Source: Candidatus Omnitrophota bacterium (GTDB lineage Bacteria; Omnitrophota; Gorgyraeia; Gygaellales; JAQTUX01). From it: 64,000 bases of DNA. The notes under the pieces are model-generated. The model did not search any database. It had not been told where the DNA came from and saw nothing but the letters and a program-made list of their open reading frames with translations. The stretch spans positions 1,052,023-1,116,022 of the forward strand of contig JAQTUX010000001.1 in the NCBI GenBank assembly GCA_028707125.1. Direction: 5' to 3'. The translations under genes and the position numbers were made by a program. Shown here in pieces: positions 16,432 to 22,720 of this stretch; the first letter of the stretch is position 1; every line of letters starts with the position of its first letter.

Positions 16432-17504
16432 TGCGTATAATATCTATATCCAACCAGAAGGGAGGCTGCGGTAAAACGACCACGGCGGTAAACCTGGCCG
16501 CGTCTTTGGCGCAGAACGGCAAGCGCATACTGCTTATAGACCTTGACCCGCAGGCGCACGCCACATCAGGGCTCAACATCAATAACGAATTAAGCGTGTA
16601 TAATGTGCTCTCAAAGATAGCCAATAAGAAGGCGCGTTTTGAGGATATCATCGTAAAGGTATCCAACCTTTTTGACCTGGCCCCTTCAAATATGTTATTG
16701 GGCACCCTCGAGCAGGAACTGGCTGATGAAATCGGCAGGGAATCGCGCCTCTTTGACTGCCTCAAGAAAGTCACCCACGGTTATGACTATGTGCTTATTG
16801 ACTGCCCTCCCAACCTGGGAATACTCACGATCAACGCCATAAGGGCGAGTGAAAAGATCATCATACCCGTTGAGGCAAGCCGCTTTTCGCTGGAAGGCCT
16901 CAACCACCTGATCAAGATCATAAACCTTGTAAATGAGCGCCTGGAGCACAATGTAACGTTTTCCGTGCTGGTCACCATATTTGATTCGCGCCTGAGGCAC
17001 TCCTTCCAGATGCTTAACAGGATAAGAAGCCAATTCAAAAAAAGCATGTTCAATACCATCGTACACACAAACGTAAAGCTCAAAGAATCTCAGGCGGAGG
17101 GCAAACATATATTTGACTACGACAAGTATTCGCGCGGGGCCAAGGACTATTTCAGCCTTTCGCGGGAGATCATAAGCATAGAAGAATCGGCAGGCCAGGG
17201 GATACGGGAGAAAGACGCCGCTGAAGAGATACCTCTTGCCGGGCCCAGGAAAGCCACGTTTCTCCTGCGCGCGCCGGAAGCAAAGGTGGTCAACGTAGTG
17301 GGCGACTTCAATAACTGGCTCATAGACGACAACAGTAAATTGTTTAAAAGAGGCGACGTCTGGGAAAGGAACTTCTATATTAAGCCGGGAAACTACAAAT
17401 ACAGATTCGTAGTTGACGGTAAAAGATGGCTGGAAGACCCTGAGAACCCCCAGACCCTGGTCAATCCCTTTGGAGAACTGGATTCCATATTAAAACATGA
17501 ATAA
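16431..17504 (+). CDS. ParA/Soj-family ATPase fused to a C-terminal CBM48 glycogen-binding domain
   Basis: 357 residues from the ATG at 16431 (a TTG one codon earlier is less likely); GGGAGGGGGA precedes it. Residues 1-250 are a ParA ATPase: deviant Walker A NQKGGCGKTTTAVNLA, switch LIDLDPQAHATSG, YVLIDCPPNLG and a final DKYSRGAKDYFSL. Residues about 275-357 form an AMPK/isoamylase-type CBM48: ATFLLRAPEAKVVNVVGDF, NNW, GNYKYRFVVDG and a WLEDP-NPQTLVN pattern, including the aromatic residues that bind alpha-glucan. ParA proteins position cargo on DNA or membranes; CBM48 binds glycogen. With glgP 0.9 kb downstream, a role in placing or sharing out glycogen granules is a reasonable inference. 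Confidence 0.85.
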   Translation: MRIISISNQKGGCGKTTTAVNLAASLAQNGKRILLIDLDPQAHATSGLNINNELSVYNVLSKIANKKARFEDIIVKVSNLFDLAPSNMLLGTLEQELADEIGRESRLFDCLKKVTHGYDYVLIDCPPNLGILTINAIRASEKIIIPVEASRFSLEGLNHLIKIINLVNERLEHNVTFSVLVTIFDSRLRHSFQMLNRIRSQFKKSMFNTIVHTNVKLKESQAEGKHIFDYDKYSRGAKDYFSLSREIISIEESAGQGIREKDAAEEIPLAGPRKATFLLRAPEAKVVNVVGDFNNWLIDDNSKLFKRGDVWERNFYIKPGNYKYRFVVDGKRWLEDPENPQTLVNPFGELDSILKHE

Positions 17505-17817
17505 AGGCGGCGGCAACATAAAGCAAGACAGGATATTCGCCCTGTTATCGTATCTCTGGATATTATGCATAGTGCCTCTTCTGCTTGAAAAGGAGGACAG
17601 ATTTGTGCTGGGGCACGCGAAGCAGGGGCTGGTACTGTTTATTGCCGAGACCATCGCCTTCATACTCAAGATCTTTCCCTTTTTCAGCCAACACATCTGG
17701 AATATGTGCCTGATGATCTTCACTGCCGTATCTCTGTACGGCATCTTTGCCGCCTTATCCGGCAGGCCTGCCAGGATAGCGATCGTATCCGGCCTGGCAG
17801 AAAAAATACATATTTAA
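17497..17817 (+). CDS. Small membrane protein, DUF4870/Tic20-like
   Basis: 106 residues with three hydrophobic segments. The start ALLSYLWILCIVPLL, the middle GHAKQGLVLFI and the final aromatic helix match the DUF4870-type small membrane proteins (LxYxxxxxPLL...HAxQGL). It overlaps the end of the ParA-CBM48 gene by 8 bp. Function unknown; the overlap suggests joint expression and maybe a membrane partner for the ParA protein. Confidence 0.7.
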   Translation: MNKGGGNIKQDRIFALLSYLWILCIVPLLLEKEDRFVLGHAKQGLVLFIAETIAFILKIFPFFSQHIWNMCLMIFTAVSLYGIFAALSGRPARIAIVSGLAEKIHI

Positions 17818-17831
17818 CCAGGGAGGGGTAT

Positions 17832-18209
17832 ATGGCGGTCAAAAGAAAACCATCCGGAAAAAAAGGGGTAAAGGCCCGGAAGCCCCGCGGACAAAAGAAG
17901 CCCGTCAAGAAGGCCGTAAGGAAACCAACGAAAAGGACACCGGCTAGAAAAAAGCTAAAGATCGAAGGTGATCTCATAGGTAAAGTCACTCACTACTTTC
18001 CGCACGTGAACGCCGCCGTATTAAAACTGTTAAAGCCGCTTTCAGTAGGAGATACCATTAAGATAAAGGGCCATACCACCGATTTTACTCAGGCCGTTGA
18101 AACCATGCAGATAGACCACGCGCCTCAACAGTCGGCTGGAAAAGGCGATGAGATCGGGTTAGGCGTGCGGCAAAGAGTCAGGAGAAAAGACAAGGTATAT
18201 AAAATATAA
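17832..18209 (+). CDS. EF-Tu domain-2-like protein with Lys/Arg-rich N-terminal tail
   Basis: 125 residues from ATG 17832, preceded by GGGAGGGG; a longer frame from 17706 runs through the previous gene and is rejected. Residues 1-44 are almost only K, R, P and G (histone-H1-like repeat of KK-P-RK). Residues 45-125 form a beta-barrel like domain 2 of translation factors: IGKVTHYFPHVNAAVLKL, LSVGDTIKIKGHTTDF, QIDHAPQ, GDEIGLGVRQRVRRKDKVY. Such stand-alone domains are annotated as translation elongation factor-like proteins, often near U32 peptidases. The tail may bind RNA or DNA. Confidence 0.72.
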   Translation: MAVKRKPSGKKGVKARKPRGQKKPVKKAVRKPTKRTPARKKLKIEGDLIGKVTHYFPHVNAAVLKLLKPLSVGDTIKIKGHTTDFTQAVETMQIDHAPQQSAGKGDEIGLGVRQRVRRKDKVYKI

Positions 18210-18218
18210 GGGAGAACC

Positions 18219-18404
18219 ATGAAATACACCTGCCAGATATGCAACAGAGAGATAAGCGATAAGATCGGCCTTACGCACATTAAGGCCGAAGAGTATATAC
18301 TGGATCTGATCAAGAAAGACCATCCTGAGTGGAATCATAAAAAAGACATATGCAAGAAGTGCGTTGACTACTACCGTAACCTGATCAAGAAGGCGAAGAT
18401 ATAA
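18219..18404 (+). CDS. Small zinc-ribbon protein
   Basis: 61 residues with two Cys pairs, CQIC (residues 5-8) and CKKC (45-48), and a conserved-looking middle helix (KAEEYILDLIKKDHPEW). One zinc ion could be bound. GGGAGAACC before the ATG gives a ribosome site. It is 9 bp downstream of the EF-like gene and 12 bp ahead of glgP. Family not recognised. Confidence 0.65.
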   Translation: MKYTCQICNREISDKIGLTHIKAEEYILDLIKKDHPEWNHKKDICKKCVDYYRNLIKKAKI

Positions 18405-18416
18405 TTCAATATACAG

Positions 18417-20423
18417 ATGCAGCGAACCCGGACCTCAGAGTTTCTATCTCTGGTTGAGGTAGAAAACTACGAAGATATTTACAGCAAAGACATCCAGGAC
18501 GGCCTGTATTTCGGCATGCCGCTGGAATGCGTCATTGAAACAGAAAAACGCCTTCGCTCCAGTCCCGAACGCTCCATCGCCTATTTTTCAATGGAGTACG
18601 GCTTGGGCTCGAGTTTCTATAACTCATTTAAAACCGCCCGCGGCATACACCCTAATAACAGCAACCAGGAACATGAGGTCTTTTCAAATTTCAGGCTGGC
18701 CGACTACTTCTTTACCTTCCAGATAGAAAGCATAATGGACCTTCCTCTGTATAGCGGCGGCCTGGGCGTGCTCGCGGGGGATACCCTGAAAACAATGGCG
18801 GACTACAAACTCCCCGTAGTCGCGCTGGGAATGCTCTGGAACACCGGCTACTTCAGGCAGAGATTCTGGTTCAAATACGGACAAATGCCTGAGGCAATAC
18901 ACTGGGACCCTGCTTCTTATCCCGGGCTCATACCGCTTAAGAACAGGGTGAAGATCAAGCTTAAATCGGAAACCATAGAGTTAAAGCTATGGAAATACTA
19001 CTGTTACAGCTACAGACATGATTATGCCATACCTTTAATACTGTTGGATTCCTGCCTGGAATCAAATACGGAAAAACTCAAATGCCTTACAGACCAGCTC
19101 TACAGAAGCGATGATGTATGGATTAAAATAATGCAGCGGGTGATCCTGGGCATGGGCGGTGTGGCGGCGTTAGAAGAACTGGGATACAACATTGGCACAT
19201 ACCATATGAATGAAGGCCATGCCGTATTCGCGTTTTTGGCCAAGGCAAGAGGGCTGGGAGACAAAGACATTGAGGGCCTCAAACAACACTTTGCTTATAC
19301 CTGCCATACTCCGGTTGAGGCCGGGCATGACAGATTCTCCACAGGCGACCTCGGCAGGATACTGCCCAAAGAAGATATGGAAATAGCGCAAGAATTCGGC
19401 AGGGAGGGCGAAGGCGCCGTAAACCTGACGTTATTGGCGATGAACGTCTCATCCAGAATAAATGCCGTATCAAAGGCGCATCAGAAAGTAACGCACCTGC
19501 AGTTTCCCGCGTACCGGGATACGATAGGGTTTGTGACAAACGGCGTGCACACGCACACCTGGATATCGGACAGTTTTATGCAGCTATTTGAGGATTTTCG
19601 CGATACCTTCGGCGACATAAAGGCCAACCCCATGGCTTTAGCCAAGGCAAGCGATCTGAGAAAAGAACCCGGATTCAGGGAGGCGTTATGGCAGGCGCAT
19701 CAAGTCAATAAATCGCGGCTCTGCGGGATGCTCTACAAATGGGGCTTGAATAAAGACCTCTTTACCATATGCTGGGCGCGCAGGGTAGCCGCGTATAAAA
19801 GGCCGAGCATGATACTGCAGGATGTAAACCGCCTGCTTGAGATCGCCGGGAAATACGGCCCGATCCAGATAATCTTTGCCGGTAAAGCGCACCCAATGGA
19901 CAATATGGGATTTACCTATATAAATGAGATGCTGGATAAGGTAGACGGGCTCAACGAAGAATACGACATGCTTAAGATCATAATGCTGGAAAACTACGAG
20001 ACATTCCTGGCAAAGACGCTTACCTCAGGGGTAGACGTATGGCTCAACAACCCTCTCCCGCCGTTTGAGGCATCCGGCACAAGCGGTATGAAAGCGATCT
20101 TGAACGGCGTAATACAGATGACTACGCTGGACGGCTGGGTAGTAGAAGCGGAAGATAAAGGCATAGGGAAGATCTTCGGCTACAGGAACAAAGAAGGCCA
20201 TATAGGCGGCGAGCATAACCTCCATATGGAAGACGACGCCCGCCAGCTATATAAAGCGCTTGAGGAAACAGTCGCTTTATATTACCGGACTAACGCGCAA
20301 GGCAAAGTTGACGCCTCTTCTCCCTGGATAGACATGATGATAAACTGCATAGCCGCGGGAGCCGATTTCAATACCTACAGGATGCTTGATGAGTATAAAG
20401 AGAAAATATGGCAGATCAAGTGA
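18417..20423 (+). CDS. glgP: Alpha-glucan (glycogen) phosphorylase
   Basis: 668 residues, the shorter GT35 type. It releases glucose-1-phosphate from glycogen or maltodextrin using phosphate. Typical motifs: RSIAYFSMEYGL, LPLYSGGLGVLAGDTLK, YHMNEGHAVFAFL, FVTNGVHTHTW, ARRVAAYKRP, and the pyridoxal-phosphate lysine in EASGTSGMKAILNG. No Shine-Dalgarno sequence is seen before the ATG, and expression probably depends on coupling to the zinc-ribbon gene 12 bp upstream. It supplies hexose phosphate to the phosphofructokinase and ppdK found elsewhere in the window. Confidence 0.95.
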   Translation: MQRTRTSEFLSLVEVENYEDIYSKDIQDGLYFGMPLECVIETEKRLRSSPERSIAYFSMEYGLGSSFYNSFKTARGIHPNNSNQEHEVFSNFRLADYFFTFQIESIMDLPLYSGGLGVLAGDTLKTMADYKLPVVALGMLWNTGYFRQRFWFKYGQMPEAIHWDPASYPGLIPLKNRVKIKLKSETIELKLWKYYCYSYRHDYAIPLILLDSCLESNTEKLKCLTDQLYRSDDVWIKIMQRVILGMGGVAALEELGYNIGTYHMNEGHAVFAFLAKARGLGDKDIEGLKQHFAYTCHTPVEAGHDRFSTGDLGRILPKEDMEIAQEFGREGEGAVNLTLLAMNVSSRINAVSKAHQKVTHLQFPAYRDTIGFVTNGVHTHTWISDSFMQLFEDFRDTFGDIKANPMALAKASDLRKEPGFREALWQAHQVNKSRLCGMLYKWGLNKDLFTICWARRVAAYKRPSMILQDVNRLLEIAGKYGPIQIIFAGKAHPMDNMGFTYINEMLDKVDGLNEEYDMLKIIMLENYETFLAKTLTSGVDVWLNNPLPPFEASGTSGMKAILNGVIQMTTLDGWVVEAEDKGIGKIFGYRNKEGHIGGEHNLHMEDDARQLYKALEETVALYYRTNAQGKVDASSPWIDMMINCIAAGADFNTYRMLDEYKEKIWQIK

Positions 20424-20476
20424 GGACATAAGTTATGGAGCCCCATAACTGGCGTGCTCATTGAAAGGAGGGATGT

Positions 20477-20779
20477 ATGGCGGCAAAAGGAAAGAAGGGG
20501 GGATCCAAGATATCCAAAGACCTGTCCAATCTCTGGAAAGACGTCCGCAGGGAATTCAACGCCTTATCAGGCAAGGCGAACAGATTAATGGCAAGGGGTG
20601 AGAAATACCTTAAACGCGTGCCTGCCGAAGCCAGGGAAAAGTCGGATGCGCTGGTCATGAGGGCAAAGCGCGAACAACTGTACTATAATTTAGGTAAGGC
20701 GGTAGCGAACAGGGATACGCGTAAAATAATGCTCCTGCGCAACAAGATATCTACGCTTAGCAGGAAAATCAACGTATAA
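20477..20779 (+). CDS. Small basic helical protein of unknown function
   Basis: 100 residues, strongly basic, with long amphipathic helices (KDLSNLWKDVRREFNALSG; then KSDALVMRAKREQLYYNLGK). A good ribosome site, GAAAGGAGGG, precedes the ATG at 20477. The gap after glgP is 53 bp. It could be nucleic-acid-binding or a structural coiled protein. No family recognised. Confidence 0.6.
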   Translation: MAAKGKKGGSKISKDLSNLWKDVRREFNALSGKANRLMARGEKYLKRVPAEAREKSDALVMRAKREQLYYNLGKAVANRDTRKIMLLRNKISTLSRKINV

Positions 20780-20788
20780 CAGCGCTCT

Positions 20789-21127
20789 ATGCGCCTATAT
20801 GATAAAGACCTGAGGGTAGAGTTCTATAAAAGCGGCGGCCCCGGCGGCCAGCATAAGAATAAAAGGCAAACAGCAGTAAGGATAACCCATCTGCCGACCG
20901 GGATCTCCGCGGTTGCCGCGGAAGAACGCTCTCAAGCGCAAAACAGGAATATGGCAATCGCGCGCCTGAGAGGCAAATTAAAGGCGCTGATATCAAAAAG
21001 AAAGCCCAGAATACCCACCAGGACACCGGCTGCCGTAAAACAAAGGGTAAAACAGAGAAAGATCCTGAGGTCTGAAAAGAAAAAATCCAGGGCAAAGGTA
21101 GTTATTTCTGGTCCCTACTCAGAATAA
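20789..21127 (+). CDS. Release-factor-like protein with GGQ domain (ArfB/RF-1 type)
   Basis: 112 residues, only the peptidyl-tRNA hydrolase domain of class I release factors. The catalytic [17 protein letters not shown] contains the GGQ that triggers hydrolysis; a basic C-terminal tail ([19 protein letters not shown]) could enter the mRNA channel as in ArfB. No codon-reading domain is present, so a ribosome-rescue role is likely. Its first residues ([13 protein letters not shown]) replace the usual helix. It starts 9 bp after the previous gene. Confidence 0.85.
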   Translation: MRLYDKDLRVEFYKSGGPGGQHKNKRQTAVRITHLPTGISAVAAEERSQAQNRNMAIARLRGKLKALISKRKPRIPTRTPAAVKQRVKQRKILRSEKKKSRAKVVISGPYSE

Positions 21128-21152
21128 ATACAGGGTTATTTTGAGTAGGGAC
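21111..21152. repeat. Inverted repeat across the stop codon of the release-factor-like gene
   Basis: GTCCCTACTCA (21111-21121) and TGAGTAGGGAC (21142-21152) are perfect 11-bp arms with a 20-base loop. The stop codon lies in the loop. There is no following T-run, so it may protect the mRNA end or act as a weak terminator. Confidence 0.6.
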
Positions 21153-21169
21153 TCATAATAAACCACTCG

Positions 21170-21183
21170 TTAAATATAAGTAA
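21170..21183 (-). repeat. Copy 1 of the TTACTTATATTTAA motif (inverted)
   Basis: TTAAATATAAGTAA lies 10 bases before the DUF134 start codon. It is the exact inverse of the motif at 21757-21770 and one base different from 21824-21837. It overlaps a possible -10 (TATAAG, 21175-21180), so it could be an autoregulatory operator. Confidence 0.55.
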
Positions 21184-21193
21184 GTTTGAGTAA

Positions 21194-21565
21194 ATGGACC
21201 CGCGCGGAAGGCCTAAAAAGTATAAAATAGTGCGAAATGACCCCCATATCTGGCGCTTCAGCCCCAGAGGAAAGGCAGGGAGGCCGGAAGAGATCGACCT
21301 TAAGATCGAAGAATTTGAGGCATTCCGGCTGTCTGATAATGACGGCCTTAAACAGGCCCAGGCAGCCGAATTAATGCGCATATCCCAGCAAACCTTCAGC
21401 CGGCTTCTTAAGAAGGCAAGGACAACCCTGGCAGACGCCCTTGTAAACGGCAAGATAATCAAAATACAGGGTGGCTGCTATGTATTAAGTACCCGCCAGA
21501 ACAATAACCACAACAATCACGAGAAGCACGAAGCACCCAGGACCCAAGACAGAATCCCAGAATAA
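21194..21565 (+). CDS. DUF134 family helix-turn-helix protein
   Basis: 123 residues. The N-terminal GRPKKYK...PFRP-type start (here MDPRGRPKKYKIVRNDP), LKIEEFEAFRLSDNDGLKQ and QAAELMRISQQTFSRLLKKAR (helix-turn-helix) define the DUF134 family of small DNA-binding proteins. The C-terminal 30 residues are Asn/His-rich and not part of the domain. There is no Shine-Dalgarno sequence; a TATAAG box 14 bases before the ATG suggests a very short leader. It is the last + gene before the dif-like site. Its own repeats lie on both sides (21170 and 21757-21837). Confidence 0.85.
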   Translation: MDPRGRPKKYKIVRNDPHIWRFSPRGKAGRPEEIDLKIEEFEAFRLSDNDGLKQAQAAELMRISQQTFSRLLKKARTTLADALVNGKIIKIQGGCYVLSTRQNNNHNNHEKHEAPRTQDRIPE

Positions 21566-21629
21566 CGCTTACCACGCCGGCTCAAACCTCCGGGAGTCCC
21601 TTAGAAACCCCTCAATTCAGCATACCCCA

Positions 21630-21657
21630 ACTTCCTATAATATATCTTATGTTAACT
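21630..21657 (+). other. dif-like XerC/XerD recombination site (chromosome terminus)
   Basis: 28 bp with the dif layout: 11-bp XerC arm ACTTCCTATAA, 6-bp centre TATATC, 11-bp XerD arm TTATGTTAACT. Compared from memory with the Bacillus subtilis dif there are 3 differences in 28; the TTATGTTAA core equals that of E. coli. It lies in a gene-free gap exactly where gene direction switches from all + to all -, the pattern expected at a replication terminus. Confidence 0.85.
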
Positions 21658-21726
21658 TGAGCCAGCAACAAAAACATAATCTAACTAATTGTGCAATAAA
21701 GAGTTAGATATAATAAGTTTTTTCCT

Positions 21727-21735
21727 GTGGATAAC
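21727..21735 (-). promoter_or_regulatory. Single DnaA-box-like sequence
   Basis: TGTGGATAA is the exact complement of the classic DnaA box TTATCCACA. Only one perfect copy is seen, with a poor one near 21773. In a terminus region this is probably chance or an isolated DnaA site, not an origin. Confidence 0.25.
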
Positions 21736-21743
21736 GAATATTT

Positions 21744-21849
21744 CATTTACTTTGACTTACTTATATTTAACTGGGGATAGATTAACCTGTTCTACTCTAA
21801 TGGCTTATAAGTAAGGCGAGGATTTACTTATATTTACGCTGACTTACTT
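21744..21849. repeat. Cluster of TTACTT-type repeats next to dif
   Basis: TTACTTATATTTAA at 21757-21770 and TTACTTATATTTAC at 21824-21837 are direct copies. Shorter TTTACTTTGACTTAC (21746-21760), ATAAGTAAGG (21807-21816) and GACTTACTTTAC (21841-21852) surround them. The AT-rich gap 21658-21743 shows nothing else. These may be operators of the DUF134 protein or sites for a terminus-binding protein. Confidence 0.5.
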
Positions 21850-21872
21850 TACCCGAAGTTCCTTAGATTTGA

Positions 21873-22718
21873 TTAGGTTGCGGAGAGTTCCCGCAGAAAA
21901 ATACCGGCCCTTTCGGAAAACCTGTTTGCGGGATAATTACTGAGTATTTGGCGGTATAACAACCGCGCTTTCTCATTTCTGCCGTAAAGATGGTAATTTC
22001 TGGCCTTATAGAGCATTCTGGCGGCCGGATCCTTGATCTTTGGCGCTGTCATGCCCAAATAGGCGTCCTGGTACACGACGGCAAACGCCCTGCCGAATAT
22101 CCGGGCATATTTATTCGCGATCAAGTCAAAAAGGTGCTTTTCAGAGAGAAAATCATCGGAACGCACCGGCGCGTGCCGGATGGGATAAAGATACGCGGGA
22201 GAACCTGTCTCAGCGGTGATCTCTTCTAATGTAACTGCCTCCCCCCTATCGTTACGGTAAATAAGGTTGTGCAGCGGGTCAACAACCCCCCATTTACCTC
22301 TATAATATACTTCGGCTACTGTGTGGGGTGAGCTTGACACATCATCATTCACCATAAGGAACGCGTAGCGGCCGGATATGCCTTTCGCGGCCAGCAGCTT
22401 GCATAAAACCTTTGCCTGATAATCGCACCACCCCACCCCCTCTACCAGATAGTCAAAGGGCTTCCCCGCGTATGGCCTGCTATCGCTGAAATAATGTCCC
22501 AGGCGCGACCTCGTATAATCAACGGCGGACTGAATCGTGCCCTCCAATGAAGCTGATGACGGCAGTTCCTTCATTGCTATTACCTGAAATGAAACCTCGT
22601 GGTAGGCATGCCTGCCCAGGGAAGAATTCGCGAACAATAAAGAAATCAGCGGCGACAAGAGTATTACTGACGCCGCCGCTATAAGGAAAATGGTGAAAAT
22701 TCTCAATAAAACGCGCAT
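21873..22718 (-). CDS. Transglutaminase-like superfamily protein, membrane-anchored
   Basis: 281 residues. N-terminal membrane helix (about 6-30) puts the rest in the periplasm. The transglutaminase-like core has the Cys in GWCDYQAKVLCKLL, the His in SSPHTVAEVYYRGKWG and an Asp in VVDPLHN, the papain-like triad. The last 60 residues look like a TPR-type pair (YKARNYHLYGRNEKARLLY). Such proteins act as proteases or peptide-modifying enzymes. It ends the - strand run nearest to dif and starts 2 bp after the histidine kinase. Confidence 0.8.
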   Translation of the reverse strand: MRVLLRIFTIFLIAAASVILLSPLISLLFANSSLGRHAYHEVSFQVIAMKELPSSASLEGTIQSAVDYTRSRLGHYFSDSRPYAGKPFDYLVEGVGWCDYQAKVLCKLLAAKGISGRYAFLMVNDDVSSSPHTVAEVYYRGKWGVVDPLHNLIYRNDRGEAVTLEEITAETGSPAYLYPIRHAPVRSDDFLSEKHLFDLIANKYARIFGRAFAVVYQDAYLGMTAPKIKDPAARMLYKARNYHLYGRNEKARLLYRQILSNYPANRFSERAGIFLRELSAT

Positions 22719-22720
22719 GC

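Noticed and set aside
17706-17831. N-terminal extension of the EF-like protein
   Set aside because: The extension lies in another frame of the membrane-protein gene, and a strong ribosome site precedes the ATG at 17832.
21721-21780. Possible replication origin because of a DnaA box in AT-rich DNA
   Set aside because: Only one perfect box, no dnaA/dnaN nearby, and genes converge here instead of diverging; the dif-like site points to the terminus.
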